64,000 bases of DNA from Scleroderma bovista (Eukaryota; Basidiomycota; Agaricomycetes; Boletales; Sclerodermataceae), in assembly GCA_037178675.1 (NCBI GenBank), contig JAYMGJ010000555.1, positions 1 through 64,000 on the forward strand. Reading direction: 5' to 3'. Below, in pieces: positions 44,019 through 55,190 of this stretch. Within the stretch, counting starts at the first letter, position 1. Each line of letters begins with the position of its first letter. The translations under genes were made by a program, and so were the position numbers. The notes under the pieces are model-generated. The model was not told the DNA's origin and did not search any database. It saw nothing but the letters and a program-made list of their open reading frames with translations.

Positions 44019-44739
44019 GTGAGTGATTTCATGGCAGGTGTAGCTGGGTCTGTTCTCACATTATAATTTTTCAATTTCTTATAGCAAGTAAGTTAACAAC
44101 ACATCATCTCACAATCTAATGTAACAGTCATTAGGATGTTGGTCATATCATATATTTTCTGCCAAAATGTTGCCTGATTTCTCATTTTCAATCCATTAGC
44201 AGGTTAGTTTTATTTTCTATATTCCATCATTTTCCTCACCTTGACAATTAGGCATTAGTGTGTTATCAATATTTACCTTTTCTATATATCTTAAATTTTG
44301 TAGATGGTATGATGAATTTCTATTTATATCTAAAAGTGATATATCTAATCAAATCCTAGCAAATGCTTGATATTAACACATCTTTCAAAGTTCCTTTGAT
44401 GTTTCCTGGATCTATTGTCTCTTCTATGCATAAGTGCATCATTCATGGTGTTGGTGAGCAAATTATATTGCCCTTCTAGTATTTACCATAATGGTCAAAG
44501 GATGTCTCATTGTTTATGAGTACTCCTACTTCCATTTACAGGCCAAGGGAAATCCCCAAGATGTTATTGCATTTGCTGTCAAGAAGTATGAAGACTCTGG
44601 AACACAAGCCAATGTTTTCCATAGCCTTCAGCAGGTGCTTCAGCAGCACGATTGTGCTTCTGTTACATTGCAAAAACTCATATTTGATATTATTCTGAGG
44701 AACCGCATGTGTCAGTTTCTGATCTTCAATAATATTTGA
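44019..44739 (+). other. Possible 3' exons of the GTPase gene
   Basis: After the array, a TTTCTTATAG acceptor (44084), CAA and a GTAAGT donor (44088) continue the same acceptor-CAA-donor pattern outside the repeat. An exon-like piece follows at 44360-44453 (MLDINTSFKVPLMFPGSIVS), then an exon after CATTTACAG (44542 onward): AKGNPQDVIAFAVKKYEDSG, VFHSLQQVLQQHDCASVTLQ, ending TGA 44739. Phases between these pieces do not fit perfectly, so the true gene end is unproven. Confidence 0.4.
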
Positions 44740-45149
44740 TCTAACATTTTTTATAGCCAATAGGTTCAAATGATGAACCATTGTTTATTGTTTTTGTTGT
44801 CAATAGTCATTCTATACATTTTTGCAAACCCCCTTAGGGTTAGGGAGTGCTAAGGTAGAGTTTTGTACCCCAATATGACACAAATCATGGCTTAGGATGA
44901 TTTGCACAGTACATATGTACTATGATATTTGATTTGCATGACATATTTGTTCCATATTTTCATGCAAATTGACTGGGTCCATTGTTTGCACAAGTGAATG
45001 GAATAAAAATGTGCAAATCAATTGGGTCTCCCATTTTCACATTTTGACTATTTGACAATGCTGACAACTATTCTATACATTTTGCAAACCTCCTAACCAA
45101 CTACTCTGTCACATAAACTGTCATTCTATGTCCCTTTTGTGTAAGGTTG
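44740..45149. other. AT-rich spacer
   Basis: No coding or repeat call. A pair of similar words (TATTCTATACATTTTGCAAAC near 44811 and 45071) suggests a small local duplication. Confidence 0.4.
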
Positions 45150-45520
45150 GTGTGAGTCAAAATGTGGATTTGGGTTGGAACAATAACCCAAACACAACAC
45201 CAACAAAGGACTACAAAAAATGCAAGTGGTGGTTTACCTTTGCAGTGTCCAGAGAGGATATGCTGAGGAGGGGGAAGGAGGATCTACACCAACAGGGTGA
45301 TGCAGACAATGATGCAGGATACTCCTGGGGTACAGGAGCAGTAGATGATGAAGGGGATAGGGGTCTGGACTCTTCCTTTAGCCTACTAGGAAGTGTCAAA
45401 GTGGGGATTGAGTTGACAGAGACTAAAGTAGCAATACTACACCTAGAGATTGGTGCAGCAGAGGGGCAAGGGGGCTCCTGACATCCAGAAGCAATAGGGG
45501 ATGAAGGATTGACAGGCTTT
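45150..45520 (-). mobile_element. Element E1, fourth copy, short piece
   Basis: Matches 1179-1540 of the complete E1 from GTGTGAGTCAAA to GACAGGCT, then stops. More diverged than the copy at 17513. Confidence 0.88.
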
Positions 45521-46019
45521 TTTAGATTCTCCTCCATCAAGCAAGGGTTCTGCTGATGGAGGCAGCACTTTGAGTCTGTCACCCCATAAATTGTGGGAAC
45601 ACCGCCCCTAACATTCTGGGCTTTACCACCCTCTACTTATCTACCTTCTAAGTTTGCCATAGTTGCTTACTGCAATGTGGTTTAATACAGCATCATATGT
45701 ACAAGACCACCCCACCAAAGACAACAACAACAACAACAACTATCTGCATCCCACAGAAGCATGGCCACAACTATGACCTCAACCACCTATGGACCTGCCA
45801 CATGCAGAGGCATGGCAATGACACCTGCCTGCAGCAACGACAATGGCTGCCTACAGCCACCCCACCATGATGCCCGGATCTGCAGTCCAGTGGAATGATG
45901 GTGATGTCACAGCCTTGTGCCATCAGTTGAGCATCTGGTCGTGATTGGTGATCCTCTTCAACTTCAACCCACATTGAACAACTTCTGTGTGTTTGCTAAC
46001 CCAACTCTTGAGCTCCACT

Positions 46020-46816
46020 GCTAACTCTAGTTTTTAGGCCTCTCAATGGACAGTAGAAGTGGCAGGGAATTCTTCAGATTTGATATGTCTCAGATGGAAT
46101 GTCTTTCAAGTTCTGGTTTACCAGTGTTGCCACTCAATGTGCAGTGGCACATGAGACCTTCCATTTCTAGTTTGATCCAGTGAGTTCGGTTTCACTTCGT
46201 CCATACTGCCATTTGTTCAATCCGCATTCCCTAGAAATATGTTGTACCCTGGATCACAGGACACAAGCTAGTACTCAATTACCCTGATGTCCATGGTATG
46301 AAAAAGAACTTGTTCTTCATTGGTCATAACCACAAAGAGAATGGCAGAGCAGATGACACTGCAAGCAAGCATAATACATATGAGGTAAGCTCACTGTCAA
46401 TACTTCTTACTCAGGAGTTGACCTGGGTAATGATTGAAGGTGGAAATGATCCACAACTTGGTCTTGTACTTGCTCAGGTGGGGTTCCAGATCTGCACTGG
46501 CAGTATCATAAATGTAATCATTTTCCCCTCTAGGCAAGGTTGTTATACAGAGGAGGGTGATATTGTCGTCTTATGCATGTACCTTGGACAACTTGCCCAG
46601 CTACGAGATGCCTTTGCAGGCAAGGTCATCACTGTCATTGATGAACATGATCAAGCAGTCCTTGCTGATCAAGAGGCTGAGGTTGAGAATGATATGGAAG
46701 GCACAGGTATCGAGCAGATCAGAGTCATGAAGTGGGTAATGCATGTCCAATACACTATACTCATTGTTCTTACCCTGCTGCAGGTGAGATTGCACAGCTT
46801 GCCTGTGGAACATTAA
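46020..46816 (+). pseudogene. SF1 helicase fragment A (NFX1/ZNFX1-like), RecA2 part
   Basis: Plus-strand pieces read LSMDSRSGREFFRFDMSQME, LPVLPLNVQWHMRPSISSL, YPDVHGMKKNLFFIGHNHKE then SKHNTYEV, and after an intron (acceptor CCCCTCTAG near 46530) QGCYTEEGDIVVLCMYLGQL, RDAFAGKVITVIDEHDQAVL. This is the order of the second RecA domain in the UPF1-like superfamily 1 helicases related to ZNFX1. MRPSI is motif IV-like. The first RecA domain with the Walker A motif is absent, so only a fragment remains. A transposon-borne or duplicated copy is likely. Confidence 0.75.
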
Positions 46817-47169
46817 AAACAACATCTACCATGTAGGCAGTATGCAGAGGCATGCCTGACAACAATGATGCCCATGAACAGCCACTGCTGCTGTGGATCA
46901 TCGACAATGTCTACCTGTAGCAAGACACACCAATGACGCCTGCTTGCGGCACCATATGGCCTCTACTGATGTGGGACATCATGCGAACTAGTGATATACC
47001 CCTTGATATGCCCTTAGGGGCTAAGTACCCATGTAAGGGTAAGAAACATCTTGCCAACATATTTGATCACACAAAGGAATTGTACCACAGCAAGGTGGCC
47101 TGTCAAATTGTCAATGAAGCCCTAGATGACACTACTCCCAGCATCATGGATGCAGTGGAGTGCTGAAGC

Positions 47170-47815
47170 AATGTGGGTCTTCTTCTTATTAGTATTTGCA
47201 GACAATAACAACCCAGCTTTTGACAGATCACTTGAATCCAAATTGTTAAGGATGGCATCCATCTCATTCCTTAGTTCATCGTGGAGCAGCAATAGTTGAC
47301 CAAGGTAAGGTGTCAAGATGATGATGATGTCACTTCCATACCCCTGCTGAGCTAAATAATGCACTACTTTGAGCACCATCTTCACCTCGAACATGTTATG
47401 TTTTGACAACATTGCACCTCTGTTGGCATGGTCCAAAATCCACTTGTCATCATCTTCTGGGTGGGTATGATTGAGGAAAATGATGTTACTTTGCAAACCA
47501 CAAATGTTCTCCCTGTTCTGTGTTTGAGGTGAGTCTTGGAGAGTTGGATATGTGAGTGAACATATAAATTCAGATATCTCAGGACACATGCAGTGCTGAA
47601 CAGAAAGGGTGTCATGAGGGAAGCCTTTCTGCACCAGGTGTTTGAAAAGCGACCTGTTCAAGTCAAATTCTTCGCCTTTTTCCACTGTCAGATTATAGTT
47701 GTTCACTTTTGGTCACAGTTGCCTGTGGACATGGCAATTAGCGCATCGTCAGGCATAGTGAACAAGTAGACATTACTGGTGGTCACCAATAAGAATCATC
47801 TGCTTAGTGCTCAGG
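47170..47815 (-). pseudogene. SF1 helicase fragment B (NFX1/ZNFX1-like), opposite strand
   Basis: The minus strand reads QMILIGDHQ (motif III GDxQ-like, 47790), then after stops PKVNNYNLTVEKGEEFDLNR, HDTLSVQHCMCPEISEFICS, NIIFLNHTHPEDD, SKHNMFEVKMVLKVVHYLAQ, IIIILTPYLGQLLLLHDELR. It is a different family member from fragment A. RMxP of motif IV is changed to CMCP. The stop codons and missing N-terminal domain mark it as a relic. The two fragments face each other about 350 bp apart. Confidence 0.75.
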
Positions 47816-47835
47816 CCCAAGGCCAGGCTATAGTG

Positions 47836-47985
47836 TCACTTTGATGCATCAATTAACTGTAGTAATTGGGCAGGGTGTGGTGCAAGAACCCTTACAATGA
47901 ACCCTAGCATTGTAATGCATCAGTGATGCCACATCTGTGATGCATCATGCCGCATCAATAGTCTGATGCATTGCTCCCCATTATA
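47836..47985. repeat. Cluster of TGATGCATCA palindromes
   Basis: Full or near matches at 47841, 47917, 47938 and 47970 in a 150-bp stretch. The same word is clustered again at 63418-63760. Confidence 0.8.
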
Positions 47986-48129
47986 GCAATCTCAACCACC
48001 CCAATTTGGCACAACTGTTGATGCCATTGGATCTCCCAGCAGATCTGCACCTTTTTGTGGCTTTGTTTCCCCATGTCCCTGACAACTTCCACACATGGCT
48101 GTCTTTCTATTAGTCAGCTGAGGGCAGAA

Positions 48130-48790
48130 ATGTGAGGGTTGTCTTCTTGCTCTTGCCCTCCACAACACCTGTCTTTTCTTTTGCATGCATGCACCTTTTC
48201 TCCTCTCAGGTCCGGGGTAAGCATGAAACATTAGCCATCTTTTACCATGGTTTTGACATGTGCCAGCTCAGCTGCATTGGTGTCAGTTGTTTTGAACCAG
48301 AAACCCCTCCAGGTTGGCTCCAGCATTCTTCCTCTCACCCACCACCACCTCCTGCACTATTCCCTGTGGCGCCTGTCATTTCTTTTGCACCCACCCAACT
48401 CTCCTGCTCCCAGCCACCTTTCCCCATGTTTTTGACATGTGCCAACTCAGCCGCATTGGTGTTAGTTGTTTTAAGCTGGGAACCCCTCCAGGTTGGTTTC
48501 AGCCTCCTCTTCCTCTCACCCCTCACCACCACGTCTAGCACTACACCCTGTGACCTTGGAAAGCCCATCATTTCTTTCACATTCACCCACCCCCCCTCTC
48601 CTAGGTCTGGGCTAAGCATGAAACATCAGCCAGCCACCTTCCACCTTCCACCCTTTGCCTGACACAACTCACTCAATATTCTGTGTTTTTGACACACTAA
48701 CCTGCTGGGTTCCCATCCTGCCCTCACAGTTCAGCAGCATTGGTGTTGGTTGTTTTGGGTGAGAAACCCCTCTGGGTTTCGCCCAAGTCC
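48130..48790. repeat. Imperfect ~180-bp tandem repeat, three units
   Basis: Units begin at about 48250, 48428 and 48640. They share TTTGACATGTGCCAGCTCAG, GCATTGGTGTCAGTTGTTTT, AACCCCTCCAGGTTGG and CTCACCCACCACCAC words. They contain open frames, but similarity extends across all frames, so I read this as repeat DNA. Confidence 0.8.
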
Positions 48791-49102
48791 AGTCTTTTTG
48801 ACTTCTCACTCTACTACCTACCTGTACTGACCTCCAGTAGTTAGATTTGCCTTCTTTGCCCCTGTCAGATCAACTAAGCATTGAACAACATAGAATACTC
48901 TCTTGATTGATATATTATGATTAAAGAATGAAACATTTGTTATGCTGTTTTCAACGTCCCAAATACTGTCTATTTTATGTCAGAGAGTAGTATGGCCTTA
49001 CAAACCATTATTTTACTTTGAACTCAGTCTCAAATTTAGAGCTATGTCAACATGCTTTCCTGTCAGAATATCAGCATGCAATGTAGTTGGTATGTCACAC
49101 AC

Positions 49103-49472
49103 TGAGACGACCCTAGGCAGAACACCAAGGACCCAACCACACGCTAAGGCTCTGAGAGGATAGGACGCGAGTATCTAGAGCAAAGACCCAAGATGAGCTT
49201 GAATGGGGAGCCTCTGGGTGCTGAATTGCACGGTATATATACTACTATACACGAGGGCTACGCGAGGCTATCCATGAGGCTACGTGCAGGTAGAAGGCTA
49301 TGTAATGACATCACTGTGGAGCTAAGGCTATGCGTAATGATGTCAAGGGTGGCAGCGTGTACAGCACGAGGTACAGGTCTAGACTAGGTAGATAAGATAG
49401 AGGCTGTACACTAAGATAAGATAAACACTATCTAATCGCAGATTAGATAAGATAAAAAGTTGGACCGTAACA
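49103..49472 (-). mobile_element. Family G solo LTR, 370 bp, target duplication CACAC
   Basis: On the minus strand TGTTACGGTCC...GGTCGTCTCA, flanked by CACAC at 49098-49102 and 49473-49477. It contains the GATA palindrome (AATCGCAGATT with flanking AGATAAGATA) at 49430-49455 and a TATATATAC box near 49235. Confidence 0.9.
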
Positions 49473-49477
49473 CACAC

Positions 49478-50245
49478 TTACTTAGATTTGGTGTGCTCCA
49501 CACCAGCAGAAGGGGCAGAGCATTTCTTGCAAGCTTGGGGATTTGAGCCAATTGCATGCATGATCTGCTCTCTTGTAGACTTCTTTGGAACATGAGCAGA
49601 ATGCTGCATGTCAACCACATTGGATTCAGCAGCATGTTGCATGTCTGAATTTTCCAAACTGTTCACTCCTTGTTCAAACACAAGCTCCTTGCCATGGAGG
49701 TTGGCATACCGATCCTCTTGCATGTCCTCACTTGCAGGCGATGTATCAGGCAGATCAGATGTGGGGTTGCAAGGTGGTGCATCTGTAATGGCTGTTGTGA
49801 GTGACTCTGAGGGAAAGTTAAACTGTGGCAGCTGGTACCACAATGGGAACTCACAGTTCTGGGTGGCCGGGGTGGCAAGATTAACAGGAGGGAGGCCAGA
49901 TGTGGATGGAATTGATGATGTAATGAACAAGTCATCATGCATGTCTGAGCTGAATGTTGAATGCTTGGCTGATGTCCTGGGAGGTGTGCAGGAGAGACCC
50001 CCACCATGTAAGGGGGTAGGGTTCTGTAGATTGCCCATGTCAAGCCCCAAAGCATCAAAGTTTCCTACTGAAAAATCACTGAGACAAGAGTCTGAGATAC
50101 CACTACCAGGAGTTGAGTATCCTGATGAACTCCAATCAAATGGTAACAAAGTGCCCATATTATCATTAGCATCCCAGCTGAAGGTGCTAGTAACAGGGGT
50201 TGATGGATGGTGAGATGAGTCTTGTGGCATGTATTGGGTAAACAT
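49478..50245 (-). CDS. Hypothetical Ser/Pro/Thr-rich protein
   Basis: 255 codons, rich in Ser, Pro, Thr and Asp: WDANDNMGTLLPFDWSSSGY, SCTPPRTSAKHSTFSSDMHD, and the end IMHAIGSNPQACKKCSAPSA. It ends at a possible donor (AAGTAAGT) right beside the solo LTR's target site, so the gene may once have continued. No domain recognised; it may be transposon-associated. The two LTRs on either side make it a sandwiched remnant. Confidence 0.4.
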   Translation of the reverse strand: MFTQYMPQDSSHHPSTPVTSTFSWDANDNMGTLLPFDWSSSGYSTPGSGISDSCLSDFSVGNFDALGLDMGNLQNPTPLHGGGLSCTPPRTSAKHSTFSSDMHDDLFITSSIPSTSGLPPVNLATPATQNCEFPLWYQLPQFNFPSESLTTAITDAPPCNPTSDLPDTSPASEDMQEDRYANLHGKELVFEQGVNSLENSDMQHAAESNVVDMQHSAHVPKKSTREQIMHAIGSNPQACKKCSAPSAGVEHTKSK

Positions 50246-50347
50246 TTGTGAGGCAATGGTTCAGATATCACTGACCTAGAGTGATAAAGTCAGTTTGGCT
50301 GCCATTGACACTGCACACACTGTTAGACCCATCTCTAGGTCTCTTAC

Positions 50348-50729
50348 TGAGACAACCCTAAGGGTGACAACCCAAAGAACTACCACACAGGACTCTGAGG
50401 AGGAATAGGACTAGAGATCTTAGAGTGAAGACCCAAAGAGAGCTCAAATGGAGAGCCTCTGGGTGCTGGATTGCAATGGTATATATACTGTACTACACAT
50501 GTCCTGTGTGAGGCTATCCATGAGGCTGCATGCTGTACGAGGCAGTGAACACAGCTGCCATCCTGTGGTAAGGCTATGCTAATGACATCAAGGGATACAG
50601 CATGCACAGCACAAGGCTGTGGTCCAGACAGACCTACAGATAAGATGCACTAGATAAGATACTATGCTATGATAAGATAAGATGACATCTAATCAGAGAT
50701 TAGATAAGATAAAAAGTCAGACCATTAAA
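50348..50729 (-). mobile_element. Family G LTR, 3' LTR of the chromodomain gypsy element
   Basis: Minus-strand start TTTAATGGTCTGACTTTTTA directly follows a polypurine tract (AAGGGGGGAG, 50730-50743), and it ends GGTTGTCTCA. This fixes family G as the LTR of the pol genes at 50741-54481. The GATA palindrome is at 50690-50710 and a TATATATAC box near 50482. Extra sequence to 50321 (TGTTAGACCC) may belong to it. Confidence 0.85.
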
Positions 50730-50740
50730 CTACTCCCCCC

Positions 50741-53554
50741 TTAGGTGCAGGATTCCAGACTGCAAAAGGTAGGTTCGCATACGGTGAGGTTCTCGGGGAT
50801 CCAAGTAAATAACAAGTTGAAGTCCGACTGCGCCATGCGAAGCTTTTGAGGGGCAGAGGAATTTTCCTTATAAAAACACTTGACTACCAGAGGAGAATTT
50901 TTCAGATTTGACGAGGGTTCCCACATTCTTTTGTGTTCTTCATACCCTTTCCAATGTACCAAGTACTGGAGCTGGCGTCTATAAATATGAGATGCTACAA
51001 TATAGTCCACTTCATACTCTTCATCGCATTCTTCAGAAACGTGTACTGGTCCGGGCCAAGGAACGGGTTGTCCAGGGAGTGGACCTAAATAAGGTTTGAC
51101 TCAGGAAACATTCACTACCAGGTGAATGCAAAGAGTTTTCGGGAGCTTAAGCTCAACCACGTTTGGGGTTACACGAGTGACCTCATAGGGGCCAATCCAT
51201 TTCTCTGTGAGCTTCTTAGAAGCATGATTTAACATATGAAGGTTGTCTGTTGACAGCCAGACTTGCTGACCGACAGTATAATCTGGGGTGAGATTTCTAT
51301 GCTTATCCGCCTGAAGCTTCATGTTGCGTTTAGCCTTCTCAGAAGATTCAATGACTTTGTTAAATATGGCAGCAAAGTCCTTAGCTGCTGGGGCTACTGT
51401 CTGCACTGGTTCTATACCCATACATGGGGAATAACTCCGGGTAATTCCAAATGGGGAATTGGTGGTAACCTCCAAGACTGTGTTGTTCCAAACAAATTGG
51501 GTGGTCTTGATCCACTTGGCCCAATCGCTTTGGTGGTTGTTAACATAAGTTCGAAGGTACTGATTGATTTCATGGTTTAACTGCTCTGTTTGACCATCAG
51601 TTTGAGGGTGAAATGCAGTAGACATCTTGTGCTTTATGCCTAAGAGTCTGTACAACTCCCCCAGGAAGTTGCTCACAAAGATTGATCCACAGTCTGAAAC
51701 CACAGTGCTAGGAAGTCCATGTTGGCACCAGATGTGGTCTCTAAATAACTCAGCGGTTGTCAATGTGGTTTCCTCTTTAGTGCATGGCACAAAGACTACT
51801 TCCTTGGAGAACCAATCAACAACCACTAATACATAGTTATAACCAAGGGATTCCGGCATCTTGGTAAAGTCCATTGTGACATCAAGCCATGGTCCTTCTG
51901 GGACAGGGAGAGGGAGGAGGCTTCCAGAAGTCTTCTGATTCGAAACTATTGACTGTTGGCACTTTTGACAGTGCTTTACATAGGTCTGGATCTGCTCTTT
52001 CATCCCTTTCCAGGTATAGTGCTTCCTGAGTGCATTAAACGTGGCCTTGACACCCTTATGTCCAGCAACAGGTGTGTCATGAATGTCCGTGATTAGTGAC
52101 TGGTGCTCCTCATAAGTCTGATCTGTAATGTTGATCAATTTGATAGATATGGGGTTTAACAAGGTTTGATCCTTGTTGTTGTCAGAGCTCAAGACATAAT
52201 AGTCCGATCGCCTACTGAGCAGATCTGCAACATGCATCTGGGTTCCTTTCTTATAAATTAACGAGTAGTTGAAGTGCGTCATCCACATCTGCCAGCATGC
52301 TTGGCGCTTGGAGAGATTCTGTGACTTCATGAAATATGTTAAGTTATGGTGGTCTGTATAAATCTCAAGGGCATAAGGAGTGGCCTCAAGATAATGGTGC
52401 CAGGCCTCTGTTGCTTTTATAATGGCCAGCATCTCTTTGTTGTGAATAGGATAGTTGCATTCTGGCAGGGTCATAGAGTGCAATATGTATGCTACTGGTC
52501 TGAATTTGCTGTCCTCGCACTTAATGGATATCACTCCCCTGATGGCAAACTCAGACACATCAGTTTCAAGGCAGAATTCATGGTCCTGGTTGGGGTACTG
52601 AAGTACCAGTGCATGAGTAAAAGCAGCCTTCAAGGCTTCAAACACAACATGTTCCTTATCACTGAAGTGGAACACAACATCTTTACACATTAAGTCTGTC
52701 AGTGGCCTAGCCATGATCACATAGTCTTTAATAAAGCATCTATAGAAGTTGCCACAGCCTAAGAATGCTCGAACCTGTTTGACATTCATTGGCTCAGGCC
52801 ACTTCAAAATAGCATTAACCTTTTCAAGGGCCATCTTTATTCCATCACGTGAGACTATCATTCTGAGGAAGTCAACTTTGGTAACGTGGAAGCGACACTT
52901 CTCAGGTTTGACAAATAAGTCATTGTCACGTAAACATTTTAAGACTTCAAGCACGATCCTGTCATGCTTGTCCTGATCGTCTGTGTTCGTAAATATCATC
53001 AGGTCGTCAATGTACACCATGCAAACACCCGACATATCATGGAAGATTTTGTTCATCATCTTCTGGAATGTCGCAGGTGAATTACATAGACTGAAATACA
53101 TAACAATAGGCTCAAAAGCCCCTTTGTGCGTTACAAATGCAGCTTTCCACTCATCGCCCTCCTTGATCCAGACATTATTATATCCCCAACAAAGATCCAT
53201 TTTTGTGAAGAGTTTACATCCTTTCAGCTTGTCAACAAGCTGACTAATCAGGGGTAGTAGATAGCTATTTTTAACAGTCCACTCATTTAAATAGTGATAG
53301 TCCTGAACCATGCACTTCTTGCCATCTTTCTTGGGGACAAAGAAAACAGGGGAAGTCTGAGGAGAGATGGATGGGCAAATATATCCTTTTGCAAGTTGAT
53401 TGTCAACAAAGTCTTCAACTTCCTTCTGTTCATCCACCAACAGGGGTATCAAACGCCCTTTCTTAGGTGAGAAGTCCTCCCTGAGATCTATACCATGATC
53501 CCATGGCTTCCTAAGCGGCATGCATTCAGACGACTTCTTCGAGAAGACATCCAA
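50741..53554 (-). pseudogene. Ty3/gypsy chromovirus pol: RT, RNase H, integrase, chromodomain
   Basis: A long minus frame (53554-51101) with RT blocks FVPKKDGKKCMVQDYHYLNE and the catalytic YIDDLMIF; RNase H LETDVSEFAI and YTDHHNLTYF; the integrase zinc part HDTPVAGHKGV...HCQKCQQ; DDE core MDFTKMPE, VVSDCGSIF and HPQTDGQTEQLNHE. Past an in-frame TGA (51101) the protein continues KPYLGPLPGQPVPWPGPVHV, EVDYIVASHIYRRQLQYLVH, WKGYEEHKRMWEP: a chromodomain that would steer insertion to modified histones. Upstream two more TGA stops (53571 area and 53651) separate it from the protease, in the same frame. All three stops fit CGA to TGA. Otherwise the element is well preserved. Confidence 0.93.
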
Positions 53555-53650
53555 ATACTCGCAGTACTCTCAGGGCACAAGCTTCTGGGCTTCTTCGAGG
53601 GTTGTCTCATCAATAGCAACCTTTGATTTGTGAGCCTTTAAAGCCTGAAT

Positions 53651-54481
53651 TCAAGTTTCCTGAGATTCATTCTCACGTAATAATTTAGCAAAGCATGTCT
53701 CTAAGAGTGACTTGCACTCAGGAGGACACCTAGTTAAATTAACTTGTCCAGTTACCCAATCAATATTGGGGTTATGCTTTCTAAGCCAGGTGTGGCTGAG
53801 GATAAGGGGAACCTTTCCAAGGCAAGTGACTGCACACCAAAGCTTTTCAGTGTGTTTCCCAATACCAACTGTAAGTAATGCATAATGTGTGATATTGCCT
53901 TCCTGGTTCCTGATGCCATCTACATTAAGCACTGAAACAGGCTTTACCAACTTAGATAACTGCAAGCACCTATCAAGAGCCCAGCTCTTGTCAACAAAAC
54001 AACTGGTAGCACCACTGTCTAGCAGGGCATCTACTTCAATAGTGTTAAGAGGTCTGTGAATGCAGATGGGTACCATCACTTCACGTTCCAAGGTGAAGGA
54101 CCTTTGTAAGTCCAAGAAAGAAACTTCTTCGGTTCCAGTGGGGCTTTCTGGTTCCTCAGATGCCAAAGAGGGGGAAACAACACTATCCAACAGGGAATTA
54201 AGCACACATGATTTAACCTCTGGTGCCAAGCCCTTTGCAGGGACTCCCTTAGAGGGTACAGCAATAGATACAGGAGAGTTGTTACAGTCTATACTATCTA
54301 TGGTCAAGACAGAGTACTTGTTGAAGGAGACAGAAACAGGAGAGACTACAGAAGAAGATTTTTTGTAGGTTTTCTGTATTTTACGAGAGAGAAGAGAGAT
54401 GCAGTATTTATAAATATCCTGTGCTTCAGGAGATTTAGCACAAGAGAGACAATAGTCCAAGATTCTTACTGCAGTGTCCAA
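53651..54481 (-). pseudogene. Ty3/gypsy gag-end and retropepsin of the same element
   Basis: The minus frame starts inside gag-like sequence (AVRILDYCLSCAKSPEAQDI) and includes the protease IEVDALLDSGATSCFVDKSW (catalytic DSG) with LSHTWLRKHNPNIDW. It is in frame with pol through two TGA codons. The 5' end of gag and the 5' LTR are missing because another LTR starts at 54505. Confidence 0.88.
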
Positions 54482-54504
54482 TTCAGACTCGAGAGTGAGG
54501 GTGC

Positions 54505-55190
54505 TGTTACGACCATGTCCAACTCTGGATCTTATCCGGTCACTCTGGTCGCATCACAGCTCTCTAACCCAACTCCGGTTGCTCGTCACTTGCTCTGGTC
54601 ACGGATGCGCAGATAACCTTCCATTAAGTACGACCCTTGGTCTATACCCCATTCACTCTTACTACACTTTGCCGTCTGCCCTGCCTTGACGTGAGTTCTC
54701 CGTGAACTCAATATATCCTAGACCTTGTAGTATTTTCACTGGACCTGACTTTATTTTCACTGGACCTGACCTAGTCCTAACTCCAGTCATCCCTTGTCCT
54801 CTATTAGGTTGTTTACTTGTCACCGTATGTACTTGACCCTAGTTTCTACTTAGTATAAGTACCCTCTAGTTTACCTTGTACACCTCAGTCTGAAATCATC
54901 TAAGTCACTACTCCTGTTCCTCTGTCTGTCTCTGTCTCCATCTCCGTCTGACCAGAATCTATGCAAGGGATCAATGCTCGCCATCCTTGTCATTGAATCC
55001 AAACAGTCACAACTCCGCCTGGGCCCTGGGCTAACCTCTGCCCAAACCTCTGACCTCCCCTCTCATCCGCTTTTGTCTGGACTTGACTGGACCCCCTACC
55101 GGAGTAGACCTGGACTTGACAGTATTTCAGACTCACACTTGTGTGGGTTCACTATACAAAAAACCTTGTATGCAAACTAGTTTCCATTTC
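54505..55190 (+). mobile_element. 5' LTR of a second gypsy element
   Basis: Starts TGTTACGACCATG after the truncated gypsy gag. C/T-rich with TCCGGTC words like the LTR at 4424 and a TATAAGTA box near 54856. The 3' boundary is uncertain; a gag frame follows. Confidence 0.6.
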
